A DNA stretch of 64,000 nt from Desulfoluna sp942491485 (GTDB lineage Bacteria > Desulfobacterota > Desulfobacteria > Desulfobacterales > Desulfolunaceae): positions 434,001-498,000 of the forward strand of contig CALOAX010000013.1 in the NCBI GenBank assembly GCA_942491485.1, in the 5' to 3' direction. Within the stretch, counting starts at the first letter, position 1. Every line of letters starts with the position of its first letter. Positions 26,993 to 47,520 of this stretch are shown here, piece by piece. The notes beneath the pieces are model-generated. The model was not told where the DNA came from. It ran no database searches and was given only the letters and a program-made list of their open reading frames with translations. The position numbers and the translations under genes are program-made.

Positions 26993-27424
26993 GGATGATC
27001 TCCTTTCGTTGGTGTGCCTGTCGGTTTCCAAATGGTTTGATTTCGAGGTTACTGTTTGGGTCCAACGCGCCTGATGGACTGTTTTTCAGAAAACCCGCAA
27101 TGGGGAAACCGGGTGCACGTATAGTCTGTTTTGAGGTCTAAATCACTGTCTTCATGGTGTGTTAGAATCAAAAGGCGTGCCATGGGACGAGAAAAACCGC
27201 GATATCCTTTAATATCAGCAGGATGTCAAAAAACCCCTTTTGGGGGTTTTTCTGTTTTCTGTGCATCCCGTGCCAGGCATGTATGGGAAAAGGATTAAAA
27301 TGAATGGTGAATGTTGTGTGAGATCAAGGGGTTAAAATTTACGTTCGGTAAAATAAATAAGGCCGAAAAGTAACGGATGGGAGTCGCGTCGTTTTATTAA
27401 CACTCATGGGATTAAGGCGGCGCT

Positions 27425-27549
27425 GTAGGATGGGCACGGATAACGTCCGATGGCGGAAGAGGATGCCGAGGTGCCGATGTTTCGGCCAATATGATCGATA
27501 GAAATGAATCGACCAATGATGGGCACGCTTCGCGCTTTGCCCATCCTAC
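27425..27549. repeat. REP-like inverted pair
   Basis: GTAGGATGGGCA (27425-27436) is exactly complementary to TGCCCATCCTAC (27538-27549), enclosing about 100 bases that include GGGCACGCTTCGCGC. The motif type is common as bacterial REP/REPIN sequence. Confidence 0.65.
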
Positions 27550-27710
27550 CGGGGCCAACCGTAGTCCCCGTCCAGGAGACGTGCTGCGCCAGGACCTGAC
27601 AAATGTTTAATCAATTATGGCCGAATAAGGATGGTGATCAGATGTGAAAAAGTCGCACGGGAATGGCGATAAAACGCAGACATGCAAGCCAACGATGTCG
27701 GATCGCACAC

Positions 27711-27806
27711 ATGGATCCCCGGTCATTCGCCGTGCTAAGAGTGCCGGATTTACGACGATTCAGCCCCATCTGTACTTCAGGTTGCCCTGACAGCCGGGGA
27801 AGACGA
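27711..27806. repeat. CCCCGG-ended repeat, copy 2
   Basis: ATGGATCCCCGGTCATTCG at the left, CAGCCGGGGAAGACGAAAT at the right; interior differs from other copies. Confidence 0.65.
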
Positions 27807-27828
27807 AATCCATGAAATACCGAGATTC

Positions 27829-27926
27829 ACGGGTGTAGCCCGTCAGCGAATGTGAAGAGCTCGAGGAACGAGGGCTCAGAACATTCGCAACCCGCTTTCA
27901 AGGTGGCACACCTTGCCGCCGGAGGC
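27829..27926. repeat. Mosaic intergenic repeat, copy 12
   Basis: Reverse orientation: ACGGGTGTAGCCCGT, GCGAATGT/ACATTCGC arms around CGAGGAACGAGGG, GCTTTCAAGGTGGCACACCTT, GCCGCCGGAGGC. Confidence 0.8.
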
Positions 27927-27942
27927 TTGATTTTTTAACGTC

Positions 27943-27982
27943 CAAAAAAAAGCCCCCTGACCTTTTCGGACAGGGGGCTTTA
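27943..27982 (-). terminator. Terminator of the decarboxylase locus
   Basis: AGCCCCCTG (27951-27959) pairs with CAGGGGGCT around a GG/CC and TTTT loop; on the minus strand it ends in a long T-run, 25 bases after the last gene. Confidence 0.85.
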
Positions 27983-28006
27983 TTAATCTAAAACTGGCGG
28001 TGTCGG

Positions 28007-29944
28007 TTACTCGATAACACAGAGAACATCGCCGGTGGAGACGGTGTCTCCTTCGCGGCAGGGGAGGTCACCGATGACGCCGGAAGCGGGGGCAGAGAGG
28101 ACGTTTTCCATTTTCATGGCTTCAAGGACCACAATTACGTCACCCTTTTCCACTTTGTCGCCGGCTTTTTTCTCGTAGCGGAGAACAACGCCGGGCATGG
28201 GAGCGGTGAGGCTGGCGCCTTCGCCAGCAGGGGCGGCAGCTGGTTTCGGTGTGGCAGGCTTGGGGGCCGGAGCCGCTTGTGCCGGTGCTGCTGCAGGAGC
28301 GGGAGCTGCGGGCTGAACCGGAGCGGGCACAGAAGGTGCCGGTGCCGCAGGCGCAGCAACAGGGGCATGGTGGAGGATGGTTGGGCCACCCACTTCATCC
28401 ACGGCCACTTCAAAGTGATCACCGCCCACAAAGACGTTGAAGGTACGGGCATAGGGGCTCTGGTCGGGAGTGTCTGCCGTATTGGTGAGGGCATCCATGT
28501 CTCCGTCCAGGACTTTTTCCGCGATGGCTGAGCGTTCCAGGGCTTCCTGAAGAGAGAGGAACTGTGCCTTTGCGGGCACGCGCTTGACCCCTTTCTGCCA
28601 TTCGAGGTGGCGTTTCCCTTCAAGGGGGAAGAGGGCAATGATCACCTCATCTTCCAGGCCGTTGGCGATGGGGTCTCGCTTCTCGTCTCCTTTTAAGGCC
28701 GGAGGCAAGAGCTCCGGGGGAAAGGAGGTGGTGGGTTCCTCGCCTCGGGGGTAGCCTTCAAGGACTGTTTTCAAGATCGCTTTATCAATGGCTGAGGCGG
28801 TACGCCCGTTCATGCCGAAGCAGTGATCTTTCAGTGCGGAGGTGGCGATGGAGTATCGGGCCTCTACATTGTCGAAGACAACGTTGTTGATGGATTGGGT
28901 GACGATCATCTCATCCAGGGGGAACTTCAGGGAAATTTCACCGAGGTCATTTCGAACCGTCAGAATTTCAGCCACCACTTTTTCCAGCAGGTCGGACTTG
29001 TCGATCTCGGCCAGCTGGGTCATCGTCACGCGAAGGGTGGTGACGGGGATTCGGTATTTCAGGGCCAGGCTCCGAAGATGAAGGTTGGAGCGCTTCATGA
29101 GGGTGCTCAGGTGCCTGGGGCGGATCTCTTCCTCAAAGTGGGCAGCGGCTTCACACAAGGGGTCCAGCGCGCCTTCCTGGGTCATGTTGAGGGAGTTGAT
29201 CAGGCCCTCGGCAGGGATGGTGACGCCACCGTCGGCAAAGGGTGAAAGGGCAGCTTCCACAACCGCTGCACCGGCATCAAAGGCGGCATGGGCCGCTGCC
29301 GTGCCACACATGGCGGTGTTGGCAAGGGAGAGATGCACGGGAATGGATACCGCTTCCGTCACACGGGCCACGAGCTTGCGAGCGCTGTCCGGGCAGAGGA
29401 AGCCTTCGGTGTCCATGAGGCAGACGGCGTCGGCGCCGATCTCCTGGATGCGTGCCGCGGTCTGGGCGATGTTGTCAAAGGGCGTCCGCTTTCCTGAGGT
29501 GGGGATGAGGATGGAGACCACAGCGGTGGCTCCGAGGCCCTTGACGGTCTCTAAGGGGGCCGTGAGGTTTCTCAGGTCGTTTAAGGGGTCGAAGATGCGG
29601 AAAATGGAGACACCGGCGTCGGCGGCGCAGCTCAAATAAGCACGCATCAGGTCCAGGGGCGCGGGTGAACGTCCGGCCATGTGAAGGGCCGAGAGGGTCA
29701 TGGCCACAGGGGTGTCGGGCATGGCGCGCTTGATGGCACGAATGCGGCCGAAGGGGTTCTCGTTAAGCTGGGCCAGGGTGCTCTTGAAAGAGAACCCGCG
29801 GGTGGCCTCTACGGCGTAGAGTCCGGCACGGTTGAGAAAGGGTGCCATGCGCTCCATTTCAGAGGTGCGCATCAGGCCGGAGAGGAGGCTCTCCTGTCCG
29901 GCAGTAAACGAGGTATCATATATTCGGATGGTTGACTGGCTCAT
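28007..29944 (-). CDS. OadA-like biotin protein with a degenerate carboxyltransferase domain
   Basis: 645 residues. Residues 1-300 align without gaps to the TIM barrel of oxaloacetate decarboxylase alpha/pyruvate carboxylase B, but the catalytic residues are gone: the metal Asp (RDAHQSL) is Ala15 (TAGQESL), the carbamylated Lys (CIKDM) is Met177 (CLMDT), and the metal His pair (HLHCH) is Ser206/Ala208 (HLSLA). A PYC/OADA C-terminal part follows, then an Ala/Pro linker (about 540-580) and a biotinyl domain with AMKM (Lys611). It is last in a locus with mmdA, oadB and an oadG-like gene. My reading: the barrel is structural, this subunit carries biotin, and MmdA does the carboxyl transfer. Annotation as pyruvate carboxylase or oxaloacetate decarboxylase would be misleading. 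Confidence 0.82.
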   Translation of the reverse strand: MSQSTIRIYDTSFTAGQESLLSGLMRTSEMERMAPFLNRAGLYAVEATRGFSFKSTLAQLNENPFGRIRAIKRAMPDTPVAMTLSALHMAGRSPAPLDLMRAYLSCAADAGVSIFRIFDPLNDLRNLTAPLETVKGLGATAVVSILIPTSGKRTPFDNIAQTAARIQEIGADAVCLMDTEGFLCPDSARKLVARVTEAVSIPVHLSLANTAMCGTAAAHAAFDAGAAVVEAALSPFADGGVTIPAEGLINSLNMTQEGALDPLCEAAAHFEEEIRPRHLSTLMKRSNLHLRSLALKYRIPVTTLRVTMTQLAEIDKSDLLEKVVAEILTVRNDLGEISLKFPLDEMIVTQSINNVVFDNVEARYSIATSALKDHCFGMNGRTASAIDKAILKTVLEGYPRGEEPTTSFPPELLPPALKGDEKRDPIANGLEDEVIIALFPLEGKRHLEWQKGVKRVPAKAQFLSLQEALERSAIAEKVLDGDMDALTNTADTPDQSPYARTFNVFVGGDHFEVAVDEVGGPTILHHAPVAAPAAPAPSVPAPVQPAAPAPAAAPAQAAPAPKPATPKPAAAPAGEGASLTAPMPGVVLRYEKKAGDKVEKGDVIVVLEAMKMENVLSAPASGVIGDLPCREGDTVSTGDVLCVIE

Positions 29945-29967
29945 TGTCTGTTTTTACTCCTGTAGTT

Positions 29968-30066
29968 GCCTCCGGCCAGGGGGGAACCCCCTGGACCCCG
30001 GGGTTGCGAATGCTCTCACCCCTCGTTCCTCGGGGTGCTCACATTCGCGGACGGGCTACGCCCGTG
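29968..30066. repeat. Mosaic intergenic repeat, copy 13
   Basis: Starts GCCTCCGGCCAGG (core shortened), CCCCTGGACCCCGGGG, GCGAATGCTC, CCCCTCGTTCCTCGGGG, ACATTCGC, ACGGGCTACGCCCGT. It lies inside the decarboxylase locus, between the 66-aa gene and the biotin subunit. Confidence 0.8.
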
Positions 30067-30114
30067 TTGACTGAAATGTGTGCCGCCCTGAAACCGCTTT
30101 GGCAAAAAGTGGTG

Positions 30115-30315
30115 TTATCGTCGTCCTAAGGATCTCAATTGCATGAGGTTTCTAAGGCTCATGGTCTGTCCGCGCCCCTGGAGGCCCCAGGCGTTGGGGC
30201 GTTCCACCATCTCGGGTTCGGGTTCTGCTCCCTGTTCGGAGGCCAGAAGGGCGAGGACGGCGCTTAGGGCCGCTTTTTTCCTGAGTTCGAGTTTGCGTGT
30301 TGATTCGCTGTCCAT
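30115..30315 (-). CDS. Small decarboxylase-associated protein (66 aa), MmdD/OadG C-terminus-like
   Basis: Starts 10 bases after the mmdA stop. An alanine-rich helix (KKAALSAVLALLASE) is followed by NAWGLQGRGQTMSLRNLMQL. The pattern Ala-rich helix, then W-x-x-x-GR-x-x-x-M-x-x-R, reminds me of the C-terminal part of OadG/MmdD subunits and of small epsilon subunits of biotin carboxylases, which help assemble the biotin and transferase parts. Assignment is by this pattern and position only. Confidence 0.65.
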   Translation of the reverse strand: MDSESTRKLELRKKAALSAVLALLASEQGAEPEPEMVERPNAWGLQGRGQTMSLRNLMQLRSLGRR

Positions 30316-30324
30316 GGACGCTCC

Positions 30325-31878
30325 TTAAAGGGGGATGTTGCCGTGCTTTTTGGCCGGCCGCATCTCGCGTTTGGTGGCGCTCATCTCCAGGGCTTCCATG
30401 AGGCGCACGCGGCTCTCGGAAGGAACAATCACAGAGTCCACATAACCGCGCTCGGCTGCCACGTAGGGGTTGGAGAAGAGTTCCTGGTACTCCTCCACCT
30501 TCTCCTGACGCTTTTCGTCCGGGTCCAGGGCCTCTTTGATCTCACGGCGATGGATGATGTTGGCCGCGCCTTCGGCACCCATGACGGCGATTTCCGCTGA
30601 GGGCCATGCAAAGGCAAAATCCGTACCCAGGTGCTTGGAGCTCATGGCGATGTAGGCCCCGCCGTAATCTTTCCGGGTGATGAGCAGCAGCTTGGGCACG
30701 GTGGCTTCGGCGTAGCTCCAGAGCATCTTGGCACCGTGGCGGATGATGCCCCCCCACTCCTGCTGGGTGCCCGGAAGGAAACCGGGGACGTCGGCAATGG
30801 TGAGGATGGGGATGTTGAAGGCATCGCAGAACCGGATAAACCGGGCCGCTTTGTCCGAGGCATTGATATCCAGGCAGCCGGCCAGAACATTGGGCTGGCT
30901 GGCGATGATGCCGATGCTTCGACCGCCCAGGCGTGCAAAGCAGGTGATGATGTTGGGGGCAAAGGCCTTGTGGGGCTCGAAGATAGAGCCATCGTCCACC
31001 AGGTGACGGATCACCGTTCTCATGTCGTAGGGTGCGGACGGTGAGTCGGGAATGATGGTGTCTAGCTCTGGGACGTACCTGCGTCCGGAGTCTTCGCCTT
31101 TGACAACAGGGGGATCTTCCATGTTGTTGGCGGGCAGGTAGGAGAGGAGCTTTCGGATGTCGCTGATGGCCTCGGCCTCGTCGTCGCAGGCAAAGTGGCA
31201 CACACCGCTTTTGGTGCTGTGGGTTTCGGCGCCGCCCAGGGATTCGAAGTCCACGGTCTCGCCGGTGACCGACTTGATGACGTCGGGACCGGTGATAAAC
31301 ATGTGGCTGGTCTTTTTCACCATGAAGATGAAGTCGGTCATGGCCGGAGAGTAGACGGCACCACCGGCAGAAGGACCCATGATGGCGGAGATCTGAGGAA
31401 TCACGCCTGAGGCGGCGGAGTTCCGGAAGAAGATCTCACCGAAACCGGCCAGGGCGTCGATGCCCTCCTGAATTCGGGCACCGCCGGAGTCGTTCATGCC
31501 GATGATGGGCACCCCGGACTTCATGGCCATGTCCATCACCTTGCAGATCTTTCTGGCCTGGACTTCACCAAGGCTGCCCGCCCTGGAGGTGAAGTCCTGG
31601 GCATAGGCGTAGACGGGTCGCCCGTCCACCAATCCGTAGCCGCAGACCACGCCGTCGCTGGCGATCTCCACATCTTCCATGCCGTAATTGGTGCAACGGT
31701 GGGTGGCGAACATGTCCACCTCACGGAAGGTGTTGCGGTCGAAAAAGAGGTCGAGACGCTCCCGGGCGGTAAACTTGCCCTTGGCTTTGTGCGCATCCAC
31801 CGCTTTTTTTCCCCCCATCTGCATGATGAGGTGCTTTCGCTGTTTCAGATCGAGGATCTTATCGCTGACTTTTTTCAT
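30325..31878 (-). CDS. mmdA: Methylmalonyl-CoA decarboxylase carboxyltransferase subunit (acyl-CoA carboxylase beta type)
   Basis: 517 residues, as usual for MmdA/PccB (509-520). Both crotonase-like halves are present, with oxyanion-type glycine motifs NDSGGARIQEG and GPSAGGAVYSPA in the N-terminal half and DVPGFLPGTQQE and GGAYIAMSSK in the C-terminal half. It moves the carboxyl group between (methyl)malonyl-CoA and biotin. Beside oadB and an oadG-like gene, with a biotin subunit downstream but no biotin carboxylase (AccC) in the window, it most likely belongs to a Na+-translocating methylmalonyl-CoA decarboxylase rather than an ATP-dependent propionyl-CoA carboxylase. In propionate or succinate metabolism the complex could conserve energy, or run in reverse to carboxylate propionyl-CoA. 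Confidence 0.9.
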   Translation of the reverse strand: MKKVSDKILDLKQRKHLIMQMGGKKAVDAHKAKGKFTARERLDLFFDRNTFREVDMFATHRCTNYGMEDVEIASDGVVCGYGLVDGRPVYAYAQDFTSRAGSLGEVQARKICKVMDMAMKSGVPIIGMNDSGGARIQEGIDALAGFGEIFFRNSAASGVIPQISAIMGPSAGGAVYSPAMTDFIFMVKKTSHMFITGPDVIKSVTGETVDFESLGGAETHSTKSGVCHFACDDEAEAISDIRKLLSYLPANNMEDPPVVKGEDSGRRYVPELDTIIPDSPSAPYDMRTVIRHLVDDGSIFEPHKAFAPNIITCFARLGGRSIGIIASQPNVLAGCLDINASDKAARFIRFCDAFNIPILTIADVPGFLPGTQQEWGGIIRHGAKMLWSYAEATVPKLLLITRKDYGGAYIAMSSKHLGTDFAFAWPSAEIAVMGAEGAANIIHRREIKEALDPDEKRQEKVEEYQELFSNPYVAAERGYVDSVIVPSESRVRLMEALEMSATKREMRPAKKHGNIPL

Positions 31879-32134
31879 GATTGAACGTTTTCCGCTCCTT
31901 GGTGTTCGGGCTGCCGGGCGCTTAATAAAATTTGTGTAGGTGAAGCGCTTCTGGGCTATCCCTGAATTGTTGAGCCGCCTGAGATCATGTGAAGATGGTC
32001 GGATGAGTCGTCAGGCTCAGGCCGCTGTGACTTGCCCCGAGGTACGAGGGGAAAATCACAGTGGCAACCTGGGGTGCAGGGGTGGCAAAGCCACTTTGGT
32101 AAAAAGTCCCCTGCCCGCCGGAGGCTTTGTTTTT
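31879..32134. other. Gap inside the decarboxylase locus
   Basis: No gene; mostly a mosaic repeat between oadB and mmdA. Confidence 0.5.
32021..32125. repeat. Mosaic intergenic repeat, copy 14
   Basis: CTGTGACTTG/CACAGT arms around CCCCGAGGTACGAGGGG; GTGGCAAAGCCAC replaces the usual palindrome; ends CCCGCCGGAGGC. Confidence 0.75.
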
Positions 32135-33262
32135 TTATGTGAGAAAACTCCAGAGAACCCCTGCACCGATGGCGGAGCCGATGACCCCTGAGATGTTGGG
32201 GGCCATGGCGTGCATGAGGAGATAGTTCGTGGGGTCCTCCTGCTGTGCCACGGTGTGGACCACGCGGGCGGAGTCGGGCACGGCCGACACGCCGGCGGCG
32301 CCGATGAGGGGGTTGATCTTCTCTTTAAGAAAGAGGTTCATGCCTTTGGCAAAGACAAGCCCGCAGGCGGTGGCCACGGCAAAGGAGAGAGCTCCCAGCA
32401 CAAAGATTCCGATGGATTCCTTGGTGAGGAAGATGTCCCCTTGTGTGCTTGCACCCACGGTAACGCCGAGAAGGATGGTCACTGTGTCGATGACGGTGTT
32501 ACGGGCCGCGTCGGCCAGACGCTCGGTGACGGTGGCCTCTTTGAGAAGGTTCCCGAGGAAGAGCATTCCCAAAAGGGGCAGGGCCGCAGGGGCCAGCAGG
32601 CAGCTCAGGATCAGGCCGATGATGGGAAAGATAATACGCTCTTTTTTGGAGACCTTTCGGGGCTCCCGCATCTTGATGAGGCGCTCTTTCTTCGTGGTGA
32701 AGAGCTTCATGATGGGGGGCTGGATCACAGGAACCAGGGCCATGTAGGAGTATGCCGCGATGGCGATGGGACCGATGAGCTTGGGGGCCAGCTTGGAGGT
32801 GAGGAAGATGGCCGTGGGGCCATCCGCACCCCCGATGATGCCGATGGAGGCGGCTTCACCGGGGCTGAATCCGAGCATGAGGGCACCTAAGAAGGTGATG
32901 AAGATGCCCGCCTGGGCGGCGGCTCCCAGCAGCATGAGGGAGGGCCGGGCCAGCATGGTCGAAAAGTCCGTCATGGCACCGATACCCATGAAAATCAGGG
33001 GCGGATAGATCCCTTTGGTTACCCCGTAGTAGAGGTAGCTCAGAACACTGCCCTCTTCGTAAATACTGAGCCCCATCCCATGCATGACGGGCATGTTGCC
33101 CATGAGAATGCCGAAGCCGATGGGCACGAGGAGCAGCGGCTCGTAGTGCTTTGCGATGCCGAGATAGATAAAGAGGGTTCCCACGCAGAGCATGATAACC
33201 TGGCGGTAGTCCACCAGGGCAAAACCGGTGTTGCTTAAAAATTGTAAAAACAGATCTTCCAT
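32135..33262 (-). CDS. oadB: Na+-pumping decarboxylase membrane subunit beta
   Basis: 375 residues, the usual size, with nine or more hydrophobic segments. The diagnostic GIIGGADGPTAIFLTSKLAP loop holds the Asp (about residue 148) that binds Na+ and is needed for biotin decarboxylation, and the C-terminal HAMAPNISGVIGSAIGAG is conserved. It decarboxylates carboxybiotin and moves Na+ across the inner membrane. Second gene of the locus, after the oadG-like gene. Confidence 0.95.
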   Translation of the reverse strand: MEDLFLQFLSNTGFALVDYRQVIMLCVGTLFIYLGIAKHYEPLLLVPIGFGILMGNMPVMHGMGLSIYEEGSVLSYLYYGVTKGIYPPLIFMGIGAMTDFSTMLARPSLMLLGAAAQAGIFITFLGALMLGFSPGEAASIGIIGGADGPTAIFLTSKLAPKLIGPIAIAAYSYMALVPVIQPPIMKLFTTKKERLIKMREPRKVSKKERIIFPIIGLILSCLLAPAALPLLGMLFLGNLLKEATVTERLADAARNTVIDTVTILLGVTVGASTQGDIFLTKESIGIFVLGALSFAVATACGLVFAKGMNLFLKEKINPLIGAAGVSAVPDSARVVHTVAQQEDPTNYLLMHAMAPNISGVIGSAIGAGVLWSFLT

Positions 33263-33425
33263 AGTCTTCTAATTCTTATGATTCAGTGCGCTGCAGACCT
33301 GACTGTTGCCGGGCCCTAGGGCACATGATCATCCCTATAAAAAGCAAATCGTAACGCAGTGCGGAAAAATTTGCCTTGCGGTTCATGTCTCGGGCGGTGC
33401 GGGCGTCAGCCCGGGGTGGCCCAGG

Positions 33426-33860
33426 TTACTTGGCCACGGAGTCGTCCCAGGTGAAACGGTTTCGCAGGTCTTTTTTGATCAGACCCACTTCCATGAGCTG
33501 GCGGATTGTTTTTTCCGGTGGGGGGTTGGTCATGCCACGGCTTTCGGCGAAACGAATGAGCTTCTTGAGGCTGAACGTCTCTCCCAGAAATGGGGTGAGG
33601 CGCCTGTAGCGTGCCGCTTCAATTTCCAGAGCGGGGGTGAGAAGGGAAGCGACCTGCTTCTCTTTTTCACGTCCCACGAAGAATTCACGCATTTTCAGGC
33701 GCAGTTTGTCCCGGTTGTCCAGAAGGTCGAGGATCTTGTGGATACGGGAGATCGTCAGCGCAAGGATGACAAGGCATGAAAAGACGATGGTCATTCCTGC
33801 CAGGGCCATGTTCCAGCCGTTATGTGCAGAAACCTGTTCAATAAGTGTCGCAATCTGCAT
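33426..33860 (-). CDS. OadG/MmdD-like small membrane subunit
   Basis: 144 residues. The N-terminal WNMALAGMTIVFSCLVILALTIS is the single transmembrane segment typical of OadG gamma/MmdD delta. A charged cytoplasmic part follows (KMREFFVGREKEKQ, LEIEAARYRRLTPFLGE), and the C-terminus looks helical and winged-helix-like instead of the usual Pro/Ala linker. The subunit should anchor the soluble transferase to OadB. First gene of the locus, with 160 bases to oadB. Confidence 0.78.
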   Translation of the reverse strand: MQIATLIEQVSAHNGWNMALAGMTIVFSCLVILALTISRIHKILDLLDNRDKLRLKMREFFVGREKEKQVASLLTPALEIEAARYRRLTPFLGETFSLKKLIRFAESRGMTNPPPEKTIRQLMEVGLIKKDLRNRFTWDDSVAK

Positions 33861-34131
33861 CGGTTAATCTCCGAAAGAGTTGGTCCCGAAGCCCATCATG
33901 CATATGAAGCCGCATGCTGTGCATCGGGTGTTGCTGCTAAAAATCCAAGGGTAAAAAGCTCACAGTGAGCATGGTTTGCAGGTAACGTCTTGTATCAACA
34001 ACTTATTATGTCGAATGGCAAGGGTTTTTACCTGTGAGGTTCATGACGTCTGAGAGACTGTTGGTAAATGTAAGCATAACGCGTGCCAATATCTTGGATG
34101 TCCGCAGAAAAATAATCGTACAAAAAACCAT

Positions 34132-34215
34132 GCCTCCGGCGGCAAGGTGAGCCACCTTGAAAGCTGATAGCCATTGCGCTTCACCCCTCGTTCCTCGGGG
34201 TAAATCGCAATGGCG
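34132..34215. repeat. Mosaic intergenic repeat, copy 15
   Basis: GCCTCCGGCGGC, AAGGTGAGCCACCTT, CCATTGCG/CGCAATGG arms around CCCCTCGTTCCTCGGGG. Confidence 0.85.
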
Positions 34216-34368
34216 TTTGCCTGCCGTGATGGGAGCCCGAATACCGTCGGTCCTTCAAAAAAATGGTGCGCAAGCACACCCTACGGGGCTGGAGCTACCC
34301 GTTGGCTGCGGGTAGTTTGGATGACAGTCAGTCACATAGGCAAGTATTGAACAATACGGGGCACACAC

Positions 34369-34465
34369 ATGGATCCCCGGTCACTCGGTTATTCGAGGGT
34401 GACGTGTCAGCCTTTGGTCACCTATGAAAACGGTCCTCCAGTAATTCGGCAGCCGGGAAGACGGC
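34369..34465. repeat. CCCCGG-ended repeat, copy 3
   Basis: ATGGATCCCCGGTCACTCGG at the left and GGCAGCCGGGAAGACGG at the right. Confidence 0.65.
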
Positions 34466-34490
34466 ATAAAAAGTTTGCTTCCGGGCTTTT

Positions 34491-34560
34491 ACGGGCGAAG
34501 CCCGTCAGCGAATGTGATCAGCCCGAGGAACGAGGGCTGGGAGCATTCGCGAACCTGGTT
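34491..34560. repeat. Mosaic intergenic repeat, copy 16 (partial)
   Basis: ACGGGCGAAGCCCGTCAGCG, then GCGAATGTGA and GAGCATTCGC around CAGCCCGAGGAACGAGGGCTG. Confidence 0.8.
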
Positions 34561-34570
34561 TTCCAAAACA

Positions 34571-34645
34571 AAGGAACCGCCCTCTCCGGTTTGAAGAGGG
34601 CGGTTCGGTATAACAGACCTTCGGGCCGGTGGGCTGGCCCGAAGG
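34571..34645 (-). terminator. Double terminator of the megasynthase gene
   Basis: Two hairpins follow the stop on the minus strand: CCTTCGGGCC with GGCCCGAAGG (34618-34645) and AACCGCCCTCT with AGAGGGCGGTT (34575-34605), the latter ending in a T-rich run. Confidence 0.8.
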
Positions 34646-34661
34646 GATTTGTCGTTATTTA

Positions 34662-47210
<12,549 letters not shown>

Positions 47211-47230
47211 TCAAATACTCCTGATTATCT

Positions 47231-47270
47231 CCTGAACCAGGGGGGCATTTTTTGCCGCGCCGGGTTCAGG
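47231..47270 (-). promoter_or_regulatory. Hairpin in the megasynthase 5' leader
   Basis: CCTGAACC (47231-47238) pairs with GGTTCAGG (47263-47270), with an inner GGCA/TGCC stem. It sits 20 bases before the start codon and overlaps a second AGGAG, so it could affect translation. Confidence 0.4.
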
Positions 47271-47407
47271 GTTGTGTCATCTTCTGCATAATAAAGTGAT
47301 GGAATAACAGGGCCATTTCGCGGGTCCCGAGGAGGGGCGGCGTCTCATGAGCCGCCCGTATGCAGAAAAAAATGAATAGCATTCATAAATTTCGAGTTCC
47401 AGATTTA

Positions 47408-47423
47408 TGCAATACGCATGCCA
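47408..47423 (-). promoter_or_regulatory. Sigma-54 promoter of the megasynthase gene
   Basis: On the minus strand the 16 bases read TGGCATGCGTATTGCA, against the consensus TGGCACGN4TTGCW. GG and GC are separated by exactly 10 bases (-24/-12). Predicted transcription start is near 47397, giving a leader of about 190 bases to the ATG at 47210. The sigma-54 activator gene begins just upstream on the other strand. Confidence 0.82.
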
Positions 47424-47464
47424 GATATCTTGCGATGGTGTAAGCGCTTGATCTGCCAACCTTT

Positions 47465-47520
47465 GGTGTGTATGCTTGCTGCGCACCTTGAGAGGGTGTT
47501 ATGGTAAAAAGACGACACCC
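47465..47520. promoter_or_regulatory. Candidate activator-binding sites (inverted GGTGT elements)
   Basis: GGGTGT (47494-47499) and ACACCC (47515-47520) form an inverted repeat; GGTGTG (47465-47470) and CGCACC (47482-47487) form a second, imperfect one. They lie about 40-100 bases upstream of the sigma-54 promoter, where enhancer-binding proteins usually bind, and overlap the activator gene's own start. Confidence 0.4.

Larger units (their letters stand above)
26993..27942. other. Nearly 1 kb with no gene but several inverted repeats
   Basis: No frame is convincing. Contains an AAAAAACCCCTTTTGGGGGTTTTT hairpin at about 27230-27255, the REP-like inverted pair at 27425-27549, a CCCCGG-type repeat and a mosaic repeat. 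Confidence 0.55.
33861..34570. other. Gap between decarboxylase locus and megasynthase
   Basis: About 700 bases with no gene: presumably the decarboxylase promoter (33861-34040), then two mosaic repeats, a REP-like GGTGCGCAAGCACACCCTAC (34264) and a CCCCGG-type repeat. Confidence 0.5.
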
